From contig CALSAQ010000001.1 of the NCBI GenBank assembly GCA_943372995.1, forward strand, positions 558,001-622,000: DNA of 64,000 nucleotides. The letters run 5' to 3'. The notes beneath the pieces are model-generated. The model saw only the letters and a list, made by a program, of their open reading frames with translations. It made no database searches and was not told the DNA's origin. Every line of letters starts with the position of its first letter. Within the stretch, counting starts at the first letter, position 1. A program made the position numbers and the translations under genes. Source of the stretch: CAJBVG01 sp943372995 (lineage in GTDB: Bacteria; Bacteroidota; Bacteroidia; Sphingobacteriales; Sphingobacteriaceae). This document shows positions 26,727-35,085 of the stretch, in pieces.

Positions 26727-27267
26727 ATTTTTCAAGTCGTTTCTAAATTACTTTTTTAAAGGTGTATTAGTAATTATTCCCTTAGCATTTAGTGTATATG
26801 TAATTTATAAGGTGATTTATAGTGTTGATAGTATTATCGACCTAGGTTTCCCTGGCTCTGGTTTTATTGTTACGGTGTTAGGCCTAACCATAGTTGGAGT
26901 ACTAGTTACTACTTTAATTACAGAACCTATTTATAATTATTTCGATCGATTACTAAACAGATTCCCCTTATTTAAATTGATTTATTCGTCGGTAAGAGAT
27001 TTATTAGAAGCCTTTGTTGGAGAAGATAAAAAGTTTAACGAACCCGTGTTGGTAGAAATGCAACCAGGTATAAAATACGTTGGATTCTTAACACAAAAAG
27101 ATTTAAGTCAGATCGACTTGAAAGATGATGTGGCCGTTTATTTTCCTTTATCTTACAGCATTGCAGGAAGAGTAGCGATAATTCAAAAGTCAAAAATAAT
27201 TCCATTAAAAATGAAAGCTTCAGAAGCTATGAAGTTTGCTGTTTCTGGTGGAGTCACTGATGTTTAG
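26719..27267 (+). CDS. DUF502 family membrane protein
   Basis: A 182-residue protein with two N-terminal transmembrane helices (about 12-34 and 45-70), then a soluble domain with RFPLFKLIYSSVRDLLEAF and PLSYSIAGRVAII. This matches DUF502, a family of unknown function. Its start overlaps murF-alr by 8 bp, suggesting translational coupling. The stop TAG is the first triplet of a heptamer array. Confidence 0.88.
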   Translation: MNKFFKSFLNYFFKGVLVIIPLAFSVYVIYKVIYSVDSIIDLGFPGSGFIVTVLGLTIVGVLVTTLITEPIYNYFDRLLNRFPLFKLIYSSVRDLLEAFVGEDKKFNEPVLVEMQPGIKYVGFLTQKDLSQIDLKDDVAVYFPLSYSIAGRVAIIQKSKIIPLKMKASEAMKFAVSGGVTDV

Positions 27268-27320
27268 CGACTAGCGACTAGTGACTGGTGACTTGACGTG
27301 ATGGACGTCCACGTCCATCA
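27265..27320. repeat. TAGYGAC heptamer array from stop codon, followed by an inverted repeat
   Basis: Units TAGCGAC, TAGCGAC, TAGTGAC and TGGTGAC start exactly at the TAG stop of the DUF502 gene. They are followed by a perfect inverted repeat (TGATGGACGT and its complement, 27299-27320, 2-bp centre) and six A. The same heptamers occur after sucC on the other strand. Confidence 0.88.
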
Positions 27321-27331
27321 AAAAATGTTAT

Positions 27332-27715
27332 CTATTCCGTTGCATTAATCCAAGCCACAACAATCTTTTTCAGTTCTGTTGTATGAGCTTTTACGTCGTC
27401 AATAGTTTTAAAAGTCATTACAGCACGGTCGTTTTCTTTCCAAACCATTAATCCTGAATCGTCTTTTATTAATTTGTCTTTTGGTTGGACTTGTTTTTTA
27501 GCACCACGATGGAAAATTAATTGAATGTTTTTAGGAGGAAATATTTTCATGGTAATGCGGTCTTCTCCTTTGCTGCAATAATTCGGACCGTTCCATTTGA
27601 TGTTTTCGGTAATGGACTTATCTGCTGATAAGATGCTTTCTCTGAGAATGTCGATAATATCTATTAAAGGATGATTTTGCTCTTTTAGGAATTGTGTGAC
27701 TTCGTTGTTTTTCAT
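27332..27715 (-). CDS. DUF1801 domain protein
   Basis: A protein of about 127 residues starting MKNNEVTQFL at 27715; the frame extends five codons further but without a better start. The family words are DIIDILRESILSADKSITEN, IKWNGPNYCSKGEDRITMKI and FHRGAKK. DUF1801 (YdhG-like) proteins are small and cytosolic; their function is unsettled, with structural similarity to iron-binding frataxin-like folds. The gene stands alone, convergent with the DUF502 gene. Confidence 0.83.
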   Translation of the reverse strand: MKNNEVTQFLKEQNHPLIDIIDILRESILSADKSITENIKWNGPNYCSKGEDRITMKIFPPKNIQLIFHRGAKKQVQPKDKLIKDDSGLMVWKENDRAVMTFKTIDDVKAHTTELKKIVVAWINATE

Positions 27716-27782
27716 AATAATACTTAGCAACCTAAATGTAGGTATTTATTATATTTAATTTCAAATCAAAAATAGTAGCAAT

Positions 27783-27790
27783 TATATTTG
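27783..27790 (+). promoter_or_regulatory. -7 promoter element (TATATTTG) of the small lipoprotein gene
   Basis: TATATTTG fits TAnnTTTG and ends 11 bp before the ATG at 27802, giving a leader of only a few bases. No clear -33 TTG is seen. Confidence 0.5.
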
Positions 27791-27801
27791 TATTATATTA
27801 A

Positions 27802-28281
27802 ATGAGTTTTTTTATGAAAAAGACAAATTTATGGATGGTCATTCTGGCAACAGTATTCAGTTCCTGTAAAACTACTAATTGGGAGCTCCCGAAAGAATAT
27901 ATAGGCAAATGGGGGAGTGGTAAGCAAATGGTTATTGTTCGTACCTACAAGTTTGGTAATGGGTTTACTTTTACAAGAGATACCACCAAAGTTTCATTTG
28001 TTATTAATGAGAATAAAACAGCATCTGGTAATATTGGAAATACTACTTTCGAAAATGCTATAATCAGAAAGAATAAAGTAGATTCCGATTTCTCAGGTAT
28101 TGCTTACATTATCGAATGTGGTAAAATTGGTAAGATATTTACCGCTGATCCCGATGCAGATAAAGAGGTTGAGATTTGGCTAATGCCAGTAAAAAAAGAT
28201 AGTTTGGAAGGAGAGTTGCGGTATACTGAGGGTTGGGCTGTATTTCCAATGGCTAGCCTTCGTCTAGTAAAAAAGAATTGA
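27802..28281 (+). CDS. Small lipoprotein of unknown function
   Basis: A 159-residue protein, 155 if translation starts at the ATG at 27814. It has a lipoprotein signal with the lipobox cysteine in VFSSC, so it should be lipidated and periplasmic or outer-membrane. The remainder is predicted beta-rich with alternating polar residues (IGKWGSGKQMVIV, FVINENKTASGNI), which suggests a lipocalin-like or small barrel fold; this is a guess. I do not recognise the family. The stop TGA starts a heptamer array that forms a long hairpin. Confidence 0.75.
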   Translation: MSFFMKKTNLWMVILATVFSSCKTTNWELPKEYIGKWGSGKQMVIVRTYKFGNGFTFTRDTTKVSFVINENKTASGNIGNTTFENAIIRKNKVDSDFSGIAYIIECGKIGKIFTADPDADKEVEIWLMPVKKDSLEGELRYTEGWAVFPMASLRLVKKN

Positions 28282-28350
28282 GAGTTGAGATATGAGATAT
28301 GAGATATGAGTAACGCTCTAACATCTCATATCTCATAACTCATATCTAGA
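28279..28350. repeat. TGAGATA heptamer array folding into a 23-bp hairpin
   Basis: Heptamers TGAGAGT, then three TGAGATA, then TGAGTAA start exactly at the TGA stop. After a 14-base loop, the complementary heptamers (ATCTCAT type) follow up to the convergent LOG-family stop. Arms 28287-28310 and 28325-28347 pair over about 23 bp with one mismatch. The hairpin could act as a bidirectional terminator or mRNA 3' end protector, but there is no long T-run. Confidence 0.88.
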
Positions 28351-29058
28351 TTAAAAATTAGGTTTCAATACATACTTCTCGTAGAACTCTACAATATGTT
28401 GAACAGCATCGTCGGCGGTATCAACCACTTTGAATAAGAACATATCATCTGGAGAAATATTTTTCTCTTTTTCGAGCATTACTTCTTGTATCCAGTCAAC
28501 TAAACCACCCCAGAACTCAGTACCTACAAGTACTACGGGGAATTGAGCAACTTTTTTAGTTTGTATTAAAGTTAGGGCTTCAAATAATTCGTCGAGTGTA
28601 CCAAATCCTCCTGGCAATACCACAAATCCTTGTGCGTATTTTAAGAACATTACCTTACGAACAAAGAAATAATCGAAGTTCATCAATTTATCTAAATCGA
28701 TATAGGGGTTATGTGATTGCTCGAATGGTAATACGATGTTTAATCCAACCGATTTTCCACCAGTTGCTCTCGCACCTTTATTACCAGCTTCCATAATACC
28801 TGGTCCACCTCCAGTAATAATACCGTATCCTTTACGGGTTAACTTCTCTGCTATTTCTTCTCCTAATTTATAATATACGTGATCAGGCTTTGTTCTTGCT
28901 GATCCGAAGATAGAAACACAAGGTCCTATTTTAGCTAATTTTTCAAATCCCTCCACAAATTCGGCCATCACTTTAAATATCTGCCATGAATTTTGTGTTT
29001 TAATTTCGTTCCAATTTTTGTTTTCAAACGCACTTCTAATTTTATCGTCTCCTGTCAT
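28351..29058 (-). CDS. LOG family / TIGR00730 Rossmann-fold protein
   Basis: A 235-residue protein of the family that includes the cytokinin-activating enzyme LOG and bacterial nucleotide 5'-monophosphate phosphoribohydrolases. Signature motifs are ITGGGPGIMEAGNKGA and VLPGGFGTLDELFEALTLIQ, the latter carrying the PGGxGTxxE motif. It probably hydrolyses purine nucleotide N-glycosidic bonds. It lies downstream of a symporter gene on the same strand, about 75 bp apart. Confidence 0.9.
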   Translation of the reverse strand: MTGDDKIRSAFENKNWNEIKTQNSWQIFKVMAEFVEGFEKLAKIGPCVSIFGSARTKPDHVYYKLGEEIAEKLTRKGYGIITGGGPGIMEAGNKGARATGGKSVGLNIVLPFEQSHNPYIDLDKLMNFDYFFVRKVMFLKYAQGFVVLPGGFGTLDELFEALTLIQTKKVAQFPVVLVGTEFWGGLVDWIQEVMLEKEKNISPDDMFLFKVVDTADDAVQHIVEFYEKYVLKPNF

Positions 29059-29106
29059 ACCTTTATTTTTCTATTTTATTTATAATTTATTTTATTATTC
29101 CTCTAT

Positions 29107-29163
29107 ACGAATTACGAACTACGAGTTACGTGCTACGAGTTACGAACCACAGAGTTACGAGTT
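29107..29163. repeat. ACGAGTT heptamer array reaching into the symporter C-terminus
   Basis: Seven heptamers (ACGAATT, ACGAACT, ACGAGTT, ACGTGCT and similar) and one octamer variant (ACAGAGTT) run across the 3' end of the symporter gene. The symporter stop TAG (29135-29133) lies inside the array, and about nine C-terminal residues (TRNSVVRNS) are encoded by repeat units. Confidence 0.88.
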
Positions 29164-30593
29164 TTTATAAAAAGCAAACCTATAAATGTAATTAATCCGT
29201 TTAACATTAGCAATTCGAAGCCAAACTTATACCCTCCGAACCAATTTGCAGAGTTTTTGTCGAGTATCCATACAATAACTGGTGAAGCTAAACAAACATA
29301 AGGCACCCACTTATCTTTGACACTTACTTTAGTAAACAACCCTAATGCAAATAAGCCTAACAGCGGTCCGTAAGTATAACCAGCTGCGGTAAATACAGAG
29401 TTAATTACAGCATCGTTGTTTATCTTTTGGAAAGTAATAATCACTATTAATAACAAAATAGCAAACAAAATGTGTACTAAATGGCGTGCATTTTTCGATG
29501 CTTTACTTTCTTTATCAGGATCTTGCCCTAAGAAATCGATACAAAAAGAGGTAGTAAGTGTGGTTAATACTGAATCGGCACTCGAAAAAGTTGCCGCAGT
29601 AATTCCTAATACAAATACTATTGCTGCAAATATTCCTAAATGATTTAATGCCAGTAATGGAAATAACTGATCGGTTCTTGCTGGTAATGTTACCCCCATT
29701 TTTGCTGCATAAGCATATAATAATGCGCCTAATGAAACAAAGAATAAATTAACAATTATCAATACAAAACTAAACCAGTATATATTTTTTTGTGCTTCAG
29801 GTAAACTTTTACAACTTAAATTTTTCTGCATCATGTTTTGGTCTAAGCCTGTCATAACAATTGCGATGAATGCTCCTGAGAAAAATTGTTTAAAGAAATT
29901 GGTTTTAGGTTGCCAATCCCAGAAGAACACTTGAGAGTAAGGGCTTTCTTTTACAGTTTTAACGATTCCCATAAAATTTAAGTCCATAGCATTTGCAATA
30001 GCAACAATTGATAAGATGACACCTAACAATAAGAATCCTGATTGTAGGGTATCGGTCCATACCAAGGTTTTTATTCCTCCTCGATAAGTATATAGTAGAA
30101 TTAGCGCTATAATTACTGTTACAGTAACACCAAAAGGAATATTCCATTGATCGAAAATAAATAACTGCAATACTGTTGCTGAAATGTATAGTCGGAACGC
30201 CGCTCCAATTAATCGGGAGATGATAAAGAAAAAGGATCCTGATTTTTGAGAACTCAATCCAAATCGGGAACCTAAATAGGAATAAATAGAGGTTAAATTT
30301 AATCGATAATACATAGGTAATAAAACCCTTGCAATAACAAAATAACCTAATAAGTAACCTAGCACTAATTGCATATAACCAAACTGTTGGTTATACACTG
30401 CTCCGGGAACCGAAATAAAAGTGACACCAGAAAGAGAATCGCCAATGAGCCCGAAGGCTACTAAATACCAAGCCGATTGCCTGTTGCCAATAAAATAACT
30501 TTGTTGATTAGCATTTCTTGCGGTATACCATGAGATAAATAATAGCACGGAGAAATAAGCAACAATGCATGTAAATATTAAAATGGGTGTCAT
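29133..30593 (-). CDS. Sodium:solute symporter (SSS family)
   Basis: A 486-residue inner-membrane transporter with about 13 hydrophobic segments. SSS features include the N-terminal YFIGNRQSAWYLVAFGLIGD segment, GVTFISVPG, and a central YTYRGGIKTLVWTDTLQSG that is characteristic of the family. Substrate cannot be told from sequence; sugars, sialic acid, amino acids or myo-inositol are all possible. The last residues are encoded by an intergenic-type heptamer array. The gene is divergent from recR with only 42 bp between starts. Confidence 0.92.
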   Translation of the reverse strand: MTPILIFTCIVAYFSVLLFISWYTARNANQQSYFIGNRQSAWYLVAFGLIGDSLSGVTFISVPGAVYNQQFGYMQLVLGYLLGYFVIARVLLPMYYRLNLTSIYSYLGSRFGLSSQKSGSFFFIISRLIGAAFRLYISATVLQLFIFDQWNIPFGVTVTVIIALILLYTYRGGIKTLVWTDTLQSGFLLLGVILSIVAIANAMDLNFMGIVKTVKESPYSQVFFWDWQPKTNFFKQFFSGAFIAIVMTGLDQNMMQKNLSCKSLPEAQKNIYWFSFVLIIVNLFFVSLGALLYAYAAKMGVTLPARTDQLFPLLALNHLGIFAAIVFVLGITAATFSSADSVLTTLTTSFCIDFLGQDPDKESKASKNARHLVHILFAILLLIVIITFQKINNDAVINSVFTAAGYTYGPLLGLFALGLFTKVSVKDKWVPYVCLASPVIVWILDKNSANWFGGYKFGFELLMLNGLITFIGLLFIKTRNSVVRNS

Positions 30594-30599
30594 TAAATA

Positions 30600-30632
30600 T
30601 TGTTATAGATCGGAACAAATGTAGTATTTTTG
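30600..30632 (+). promoter_or_regulatory. Promoter of recR: TTG and TATTTTTG 22 bp apart
   Basis: A -33 TTG (30600-30602) and a -7 TATTTTTG (30625-30632) have spacing close to the Bacteroidota consensus. The -7 element ends 3 bp before the recR ATG, so the transcript should be leaderless or nearly so. Confidence 0.6.
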
Positions 30633-30635
30633 GAT

Positions 30636-31244
30636 ATGAATTTACCATCAAAAAGGCTAGATCAGGCAGTTCAGGCATTTTCGCAATTACCTGGTATTGG
30701 ACAGAAAACCGCTTTACGATTAGTGCTTCATTTGTTGAAGAAAGATAATATTCAAGTGAATCAGTTTGCTGCTGCTTTTGATAAATTAAAAGAAGAAATA
30801 AAATATTGTAAAACTTGTCATAATATCTCTGATACTGAGGAATGTAACATCTGTTCCAATTCCAGAAGGAATAGAGAAGAGTTATGTGTAGTGGAAGACA
30901 TTAGAGATATTATTGCTATAGAGAACACTCAGCAATACAATGGCTTATATCATGTATTGGGTGGTTTGATTTCTCCAATGGAAGGCAAAGGACCCAGTGA
31001 TTTGCAAATTGAATCGCTAATAGAGCGACTTCAAACATCGGAAGTAAAAGAAATTATTATGGCATTAAGTGCCACTATGGAAGGGGATACTACTATTTTT
31101 TATATCCATAAAAAGATAAAAGATATACCAGTAAAAATATCTACTATATCAAGAGGAGTAGCCTTTGGTGGAGAATTAGAATATGTGGATGAAGTGACAT
31201 TGGGTCGATCTATATTATCAAGAATTGCCTATCAACAGAGTTAA
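30636..31244 (+). CDS. recR: Recombination mediator RecR
   Basis: RecR acts with RecO and RecF to load RecA at gaps. With the ATG at 30636 it is 202 residues and starts MNLPSKRLDQAVQAFSQLPG. The helix-hairpin-helix (LPGIGQKTALRLVLHLL), a four-Cys zinc motif (CKTCHNISDTEECNIC) and the Toprim domain (LCVVEDIRDIIAIENT, YHVLGGLISPMEGKGPSDL) are all present. A TTG two codons upstream is part of the -7 promoter element and is not the start. Confidence 0.95.
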   Translation: MNLPSKRLDQAVQAFSQLPGIGQKTALRLVLHLLKKDNIQVNQFAAAFDKLKEEIKYCKTCHNISDTEECNICSNSRRNREELCVVEDIRDIIAIENTQQYNGLYHVLGGLISPMEGKGPSDLQIESLIERLQTSEVKEIIMALSATMEGDTTIFYIHKKIKDIPVKISTISRGVAFGGELEYVDEVTLGRSILSRIAYQQS

Positions 31245-31296
31245 TTAACCCCCATTTGAACATTTTTGCTATTTTTAGCCTTTACAGAACCTATAA

Positions 31297-33288
31297 ATGA
31301 AGTTATCGGTAATCATAGTTAATTATAATGTAAAGTACTTTTTAGAACAATGCTTGTACTCCGTACGCAAAGCTTCTAGGGGTATCGACATGGAAATTAT
31401 TGTGGTTGATAATAATTCTGTAGATGGTTCTGTGGATATGTTAAAGGATAAATTTCAGGACATTATCCTTATCGAAAATAAAAAGAACACTGGTTTTTCG
31501 GTAGCCAATAACCAAGGAATTGGAATTTCAAAAGGGGAGTATGTTCTCTTATTAAATCCCGATACTGTTGTACAAGAAGATACATTCCAAAAAGTATTGC
31601 ACTTTATGGATACTCACCCCGATGCGGGTGGTTTAGGGGTAAAGATGATTGATGGTAAAGGGCATTTTTTACCTGAATCGAAGCGTGGACTTCCCACTCC
31701 AATGGTTGCTTTTTTCAAAATATTTGGCTTGTCGAAATTATTTCCTAAATCAAAATTATTTGGTAAGTATCATTTAGGGTATTTAAGTAATGATGAAATA
31801 AACGAAGTAGATGTTTTGGCTGGAGCATTTATGCTGATGAGAAAAGAAGCACTTGATAAAGTAGGTTTATTGGATGAAACTTTTTTCATGTATGGGGAAG
31901 ATATAGACCTTTCGTATCGAATACAATTAGGAGGTTATAAGAATTATTACTACCCCGATACAAGTATTATACATTACAAAGGAGAGAGTACAAAGAAGAG
32001 TTCGGTAAACTATGTATTTGTATTCTATAATGCGATGATCATCTTCGCAAAAAAACATTTTTCTAAACAGAATGCAAAAATGTTTTCGTTCCTAATAAAT
32101 ATTGCTGTTTACGTTCGTGCAGGGATGGCCATATTTAGCAGGATGATAAGTAAACTAGTATTACCATTCCTCGACGCGAGTACGTGGTATATTGGAATTT
32201 ATATCATAAAAATATATTGGGAGCATAACCATAGGTATGTACGTAAAGAGTATTCACCCGAGCTTATGCAAGTAGCAGTACCCACTTATATTTTAACTTG
32301 GTTATTTTCTGTATGGTTAATGGGTGGATATGATAAACCATATAAACTCTCTCGTTTAGTGCGCGGTTTATTTGTAGGTACATTAATTATAGCATGTACG
32401 TATGCTTTTGTAAACGAGACCTGGAGATTCTCCAGAGCTATAATAATTTTAGGTGCTTTCTGGACTGTAATTTCATCAGTAGGTTTACGATTATTGTTAA
32501 ACTTAATAGGACTTAAGAATTTTAAACTTGATGGTATTTCATCGGAGAAAAACATAGTTATTGTAGCTACTCAGGCAGAAGGTCAAAGAGTATTAGAAAC
32601 TATTAAACAAGCATTAACCTCGGTACAGTTTATTGGCTTTGTACATCCTGATAAAATATATCAAGATAAGAACGACGAATACTTAGGAAATATCATTCAA
32701 CTAGGAGAGATTGCAGAAGTATATAAAGTAGATGAAATTATTTTCTCTACCAAAAACTTACCCTTGCAGGAGATAATCCATTCGATGGCAATGGTAAAGA
32801 ACAATAATGTGGATTACAAAATTGCACCCGAAGAAAGTTTATTTATTATTGGTAGTAATTCGGTAGATAATCCTGGAGATTTATACACTATAGATATTAA
32901 TTTCAATATCAATAAATCGCAACATATTAGAAACAAATACATATTAGATTACGTATTTAGCTTAATAATGATTGTGCTTTTGCCTGTTAATCTATTTATT
33001 CAGAAAAAGCCATTGCAATTTTTGAAAAACATTTGGGAAGTTGTTACGTTAAAGAAATCATGGGTGGGGTATATCAATACTACAATAGATAACCAACACT
33101 TACCAAAAATTAAGAAAGGAATTCTAAACCCTGCCGACGGGTTAAAAAATAGTGTGTTATTAGATGAACATACATCAAAAAGGTTGAATTTATTGTATGC
33201 TAAACATTATCAACTCGATAAGGATTTGGTATTGATGTGGAGAGCTTATCGTCGTTTATGCAGAAAATATGGAACAGTTGAGAGGTAA
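31297..33288 (+). CDS. GT2 glycosyltransferase fused to a polyprenyl-glycosylphosphotransferase-like module
   Basis: A 663-residue fusion. Residues 1-250 are a family 2 glycosyltransferase of the rhamnosyltransferase type: SVIIVNYNVKYFLEQCL, VVDNNSVDGS, LLLNPDTVV and FFMYGEDIDLSYRIQ. The second part has about four membrane segments (330-410) with FSVWLMGGYDKPYKLSRLVR, then a Rossmann-like region (about 420-530). The final section starts with a helix pair like that of WcaJ-type sugar-phosphate transferases (ILDYVFSLIMIVLLPVN) and contains LKKSWVGY. The KFRSM-type catalytic segment between these landmarks appears to be missing. It probably builds a surface polysaccharide; the partner role of the second half is unknown. 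It overlaps the SDR gene by 20 bp. Confidence 0.82.
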   Translation: MKLSVIIVNYNVKYFLEQCLYSVRKASRGIDMEIIVVDNNSVDGSVDMLKDKFQDIILIENKKNTGFSVANNQGIGISKGEYVLLLNPDTVVQEDTFQKVLHFMDTHPDAGGLGVKMIDGKGHFLPESKRGLPTPMVAFFKIFGLSKLFPKSKLFGKYHLGYLSNDEINEVDVLAGAFMLMRKEALDKVGLLDETFFMYGEDIDLSYRIQLGGYKNYYYPDTSIIHYKGESTKKSSVNYVFVFYNAMIIFAKKHFSKQNAKMFSFLINIAVYVRAGMAIFSRMISKLVLPFLDASTWYIGIYIIKIYWEHNHRYVRKEYSPELMQVAVPTYILTWLFSVWLMGGYDKPYKLSRLVRGLFVGTLIIACTYAFVNETWRFSRAIIILGAFWTVISSVGLRLLLNLIGLKNFKLDGISSEKNIVIVATQAEGQRVLETIKQALTSVQFIGFVHPDKIYQDKNDEYLGNIIQLGEIAEVYKVDEIIFSTKNLPLQEIIHSMAMVKNNNVDYKIAPEESLFIIGSNSVDNPGDLYTIDINFNINKSQHIRNKYILDYVFSLIMIVLLPVNLFIQKKPLQFLKNIWEVVTLKKSWVGYINTTIDNQHLPKIKKGILNPADGLKNSVLLDEHTSKRLNLLYAKHYQLDKDLVLMWRAYRRLCRKYGTVER

Positions 33289-34087
33289 AACGGTAATTAT
33301 TACAGGAGCTTCATCAGGAATAGGAAAAGCCTTAGCGTATAGGTTTGCAATGGAAGGTGCTAATTTGGTGCTTGCAGCTAGGCAATATGCCTTGATGTGT
33401 GAAATTGCTCAAGATATAGAACAAAAACATCAGGTTAAAGCGATTGCAGTAGCTACAGATGTTTCTAATGAAGAGTATTGTAAACACTTAATCAATGAAG
33501 CCCTTAGGGTGTTTTCGAAAATAGATATTCTTGTAAACAATGCAGGCATTTCTATGAGAGCTTTATTTGTTGATATGGATTTGTCGGTAATGAAAGAAGT
33601 GATGGATGTTAACTTCTGGGGAACGGTATATTGTACTAAATATGCGTTGCCTGAAATCATAAAATCCAAAGGAAGTGTGGTTGCCATATCTTCTGTTGCG
33701 GGTTATAAAGGCCTTCCTGGGCGTTCGGCCTATTCAGCTTCTAAATTTGCTATACATGGTTTCTTAGAAAGCATCAGAAATGAAAACCGCAAAACAGGTA
33801 TTCATGTAATGCTTGCATGCCCTGGGTTTACCGCTACCAACATAAGAAAAACAGCTCGTGCAAAAGACGGTAGCATTCAAGGTGAATCGCCTCTTAATGA
33901 AAGTAAAATGATGAGTGCAGAAGCCGTAGCAAAAATTATTGTTAGGGATTTAATAAAGCGTAAAAACAATATTATACTTACTGCTCAGGGGAAACTTACC
34001 ATCTGGACAAATAAATTTTTCTCTGCTTTTGTAGATAAAAAAATATATCAATTTTTCGCTAAAGAGCCTCACTCACCTTTGCAATAA
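33269..34087 (+). CDS. Short-chain dehydrogenase/reductase (SDR)
   Basis: A 272-residue classical SDR with the NAD(P)-binding TGASSGIGKA motif at about 11-20, the NNAGIS motif near 90, catalytic Ser in AISSVAG, and the YSASK catalytic Tyr-Lys pair. The substrate is unknown. It begins inside the end of the glycosyltransferase fusion gene (20-bp overlap), so it is co-translated with it. Its last 29 bp overlap the 3' end of the K+ channel gene on the opposite strand. Confidence 0.92.
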   Translation: MEQLRGKTVIITGASSGIGKALAYRFAMEGANLVLAARQYALMCEIAQDIEQKHQVKAIAVATDVSNEEYCKHLINEALRVFSKIDILVNNAGISMRALFVDMDLSVMKEVMDVNFWGTVYCTKYALPEIIKSKGSVVAISSVAGYKGLPGRSAYSASKFAIHGFLESIRNENRKTGIHVMLACPGFTATNIRKTARAKDGSIQGESPLNESKMMSAEAVAKIIVRDLIKRKNNIILTAQGKLTIWTNKFFSAFVDKKIYQFFAKEPHSPLQ

Positions 34088-35051
34088 CTTGCATAGGCAA
34101 TTCCGCATCTTGGTATAAACTTATTTGGTCTATAGCTAACGTTGTTCTTCCATTTTCATCCTGACCAATTATACTCACAAACTTTTTGCCCCAAACAATT
34201 TCATCATACATGTATGATTTTCTGGCATGCACAACCTGAGAGTAGGTATCGTCGAAGCCCTTTAGCAATGTAAGGATTTCGGCATCGGCCTCTTCCAAGT
34301 CTTTTTGTGTGAAATTATATAACGGACTGTCTTCGTTAATAGGATGAACTAATGTCCAACTTAAAGGGAAGAAACTCACCTTTTTATTTTCAAGCTTTAA
34401 TCCGTAGAATCGTCGCACTGTAGTATCGTTTTCGTTTACATTCATCCCAACCACCACTTCTAATTCTACTTCTATAAGTTGGTTTTTTCTTTTATTGGCT
34501 ATTCTAAACATTAAAGCTCTACCATCTTTATAAGGAGCTATGATGGCATGGTTGCTATAAGCTATTTTTGCTTTAGGAGCGGAAAAGCGACCGTATAGTA
34601 AACCTGTAATTACTGCGAATACAATTACACCCATTAAAGATTCAAAAGCCGCTACAAGGCTTGTTACAAATCCTTGCGGACTGATGTGTCCGTAACCTAC
34701 TGTTGATATGGTTTGAGCTGAAAAGAAAAAAGCATCGAAAAATTGATCAACAGGAAGCACACTATTAACTCCACCTAAATGTTCTACTCCAATGCTATAA
34801 TAAATAGTAGCAAATAGAATGTTGATGAAAATGTAGAATAATAATACCAACGGAATAAATTTACCCCATTTCATGGTAATTAAATTGGTATATAAATCTT
34901 CCAAACGAATGAAAGGTAAACCAGTTCTTTTAAGGTTGAAAGTACCATCAGCATTAACAGCACGCTGACGTGGGGTTTGAGTTCCAAAACCTGTATCTTT
35001 TACTTCGTTTGCTTTTCCACTTATTTTTTTCTTGGTAAAACGTGTTTTCAT
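34059..35051 (-). CDS. Inward-rectifier-type potassium channel (KirBac)
   Basis: A 330-residue channel protein. Residues about 65-95 form the first transmembrane helix (FIPLVLLFYIFINILFAT). The pore helix and selectivity filter follow (AQTISTVGYGH, filter TVGYG), then the second helix (about 135-160). The C-terminal 170 residues are the beta-rich cytoplasmic Kir domain. This two-helix plus Ig-like layout matches KirBac. The gene converges on and overlaps the SDR gene by 29 bp and is divergent from the M50 peptidase gene. Confidence 0.93.
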   Translation of the reverse strand: MKTRFTKKKISGKANEVKDTGFGTQTPRQRAVNADGTFNLKRTGLPFIRLEDLYTNLITMKWGKFIPLVLLFYIFINILFATIYYSIGVEHLGGVNSVLPVDQFFDAFFFSAQTISTVGYGHISPQGFVTSLVAAFESLMGVIVFAVITGLLYGRFSAPKAKIAYSNHAIIAPYKDGRALMFRIANKRKNQLIEVELEVVVGMNVNENDTTVRRFYGLKLENKKVSFFPLSWTLVHPINEDSPLYNFTQKDLEEADAEILTLLKGFDDTYSQVVHARKSYMYDEIVWGKKFVSIIGQDENGRTTLAIDQISLYQDAELPMQVIAKVSEAL

Positions 35052-35085
35052 AAATTATTGGAAAAAATATTTTTACTACCTTGGG

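Noticed and set aside
27299..27325. Rho-independent terminator for the DUF502 gene
   Set aside because: The inverted repeat is real, but the plus-strand flank is an A-run rather than a T-run, so it is not a standard terminator in that direction.
29107..29163. Recombination attachment site at the symporter 3' end
   Set aside because: The sequence is a degenerate heptamer array like others in the window; there is no integrase, tRNA or second copy bounding an island.
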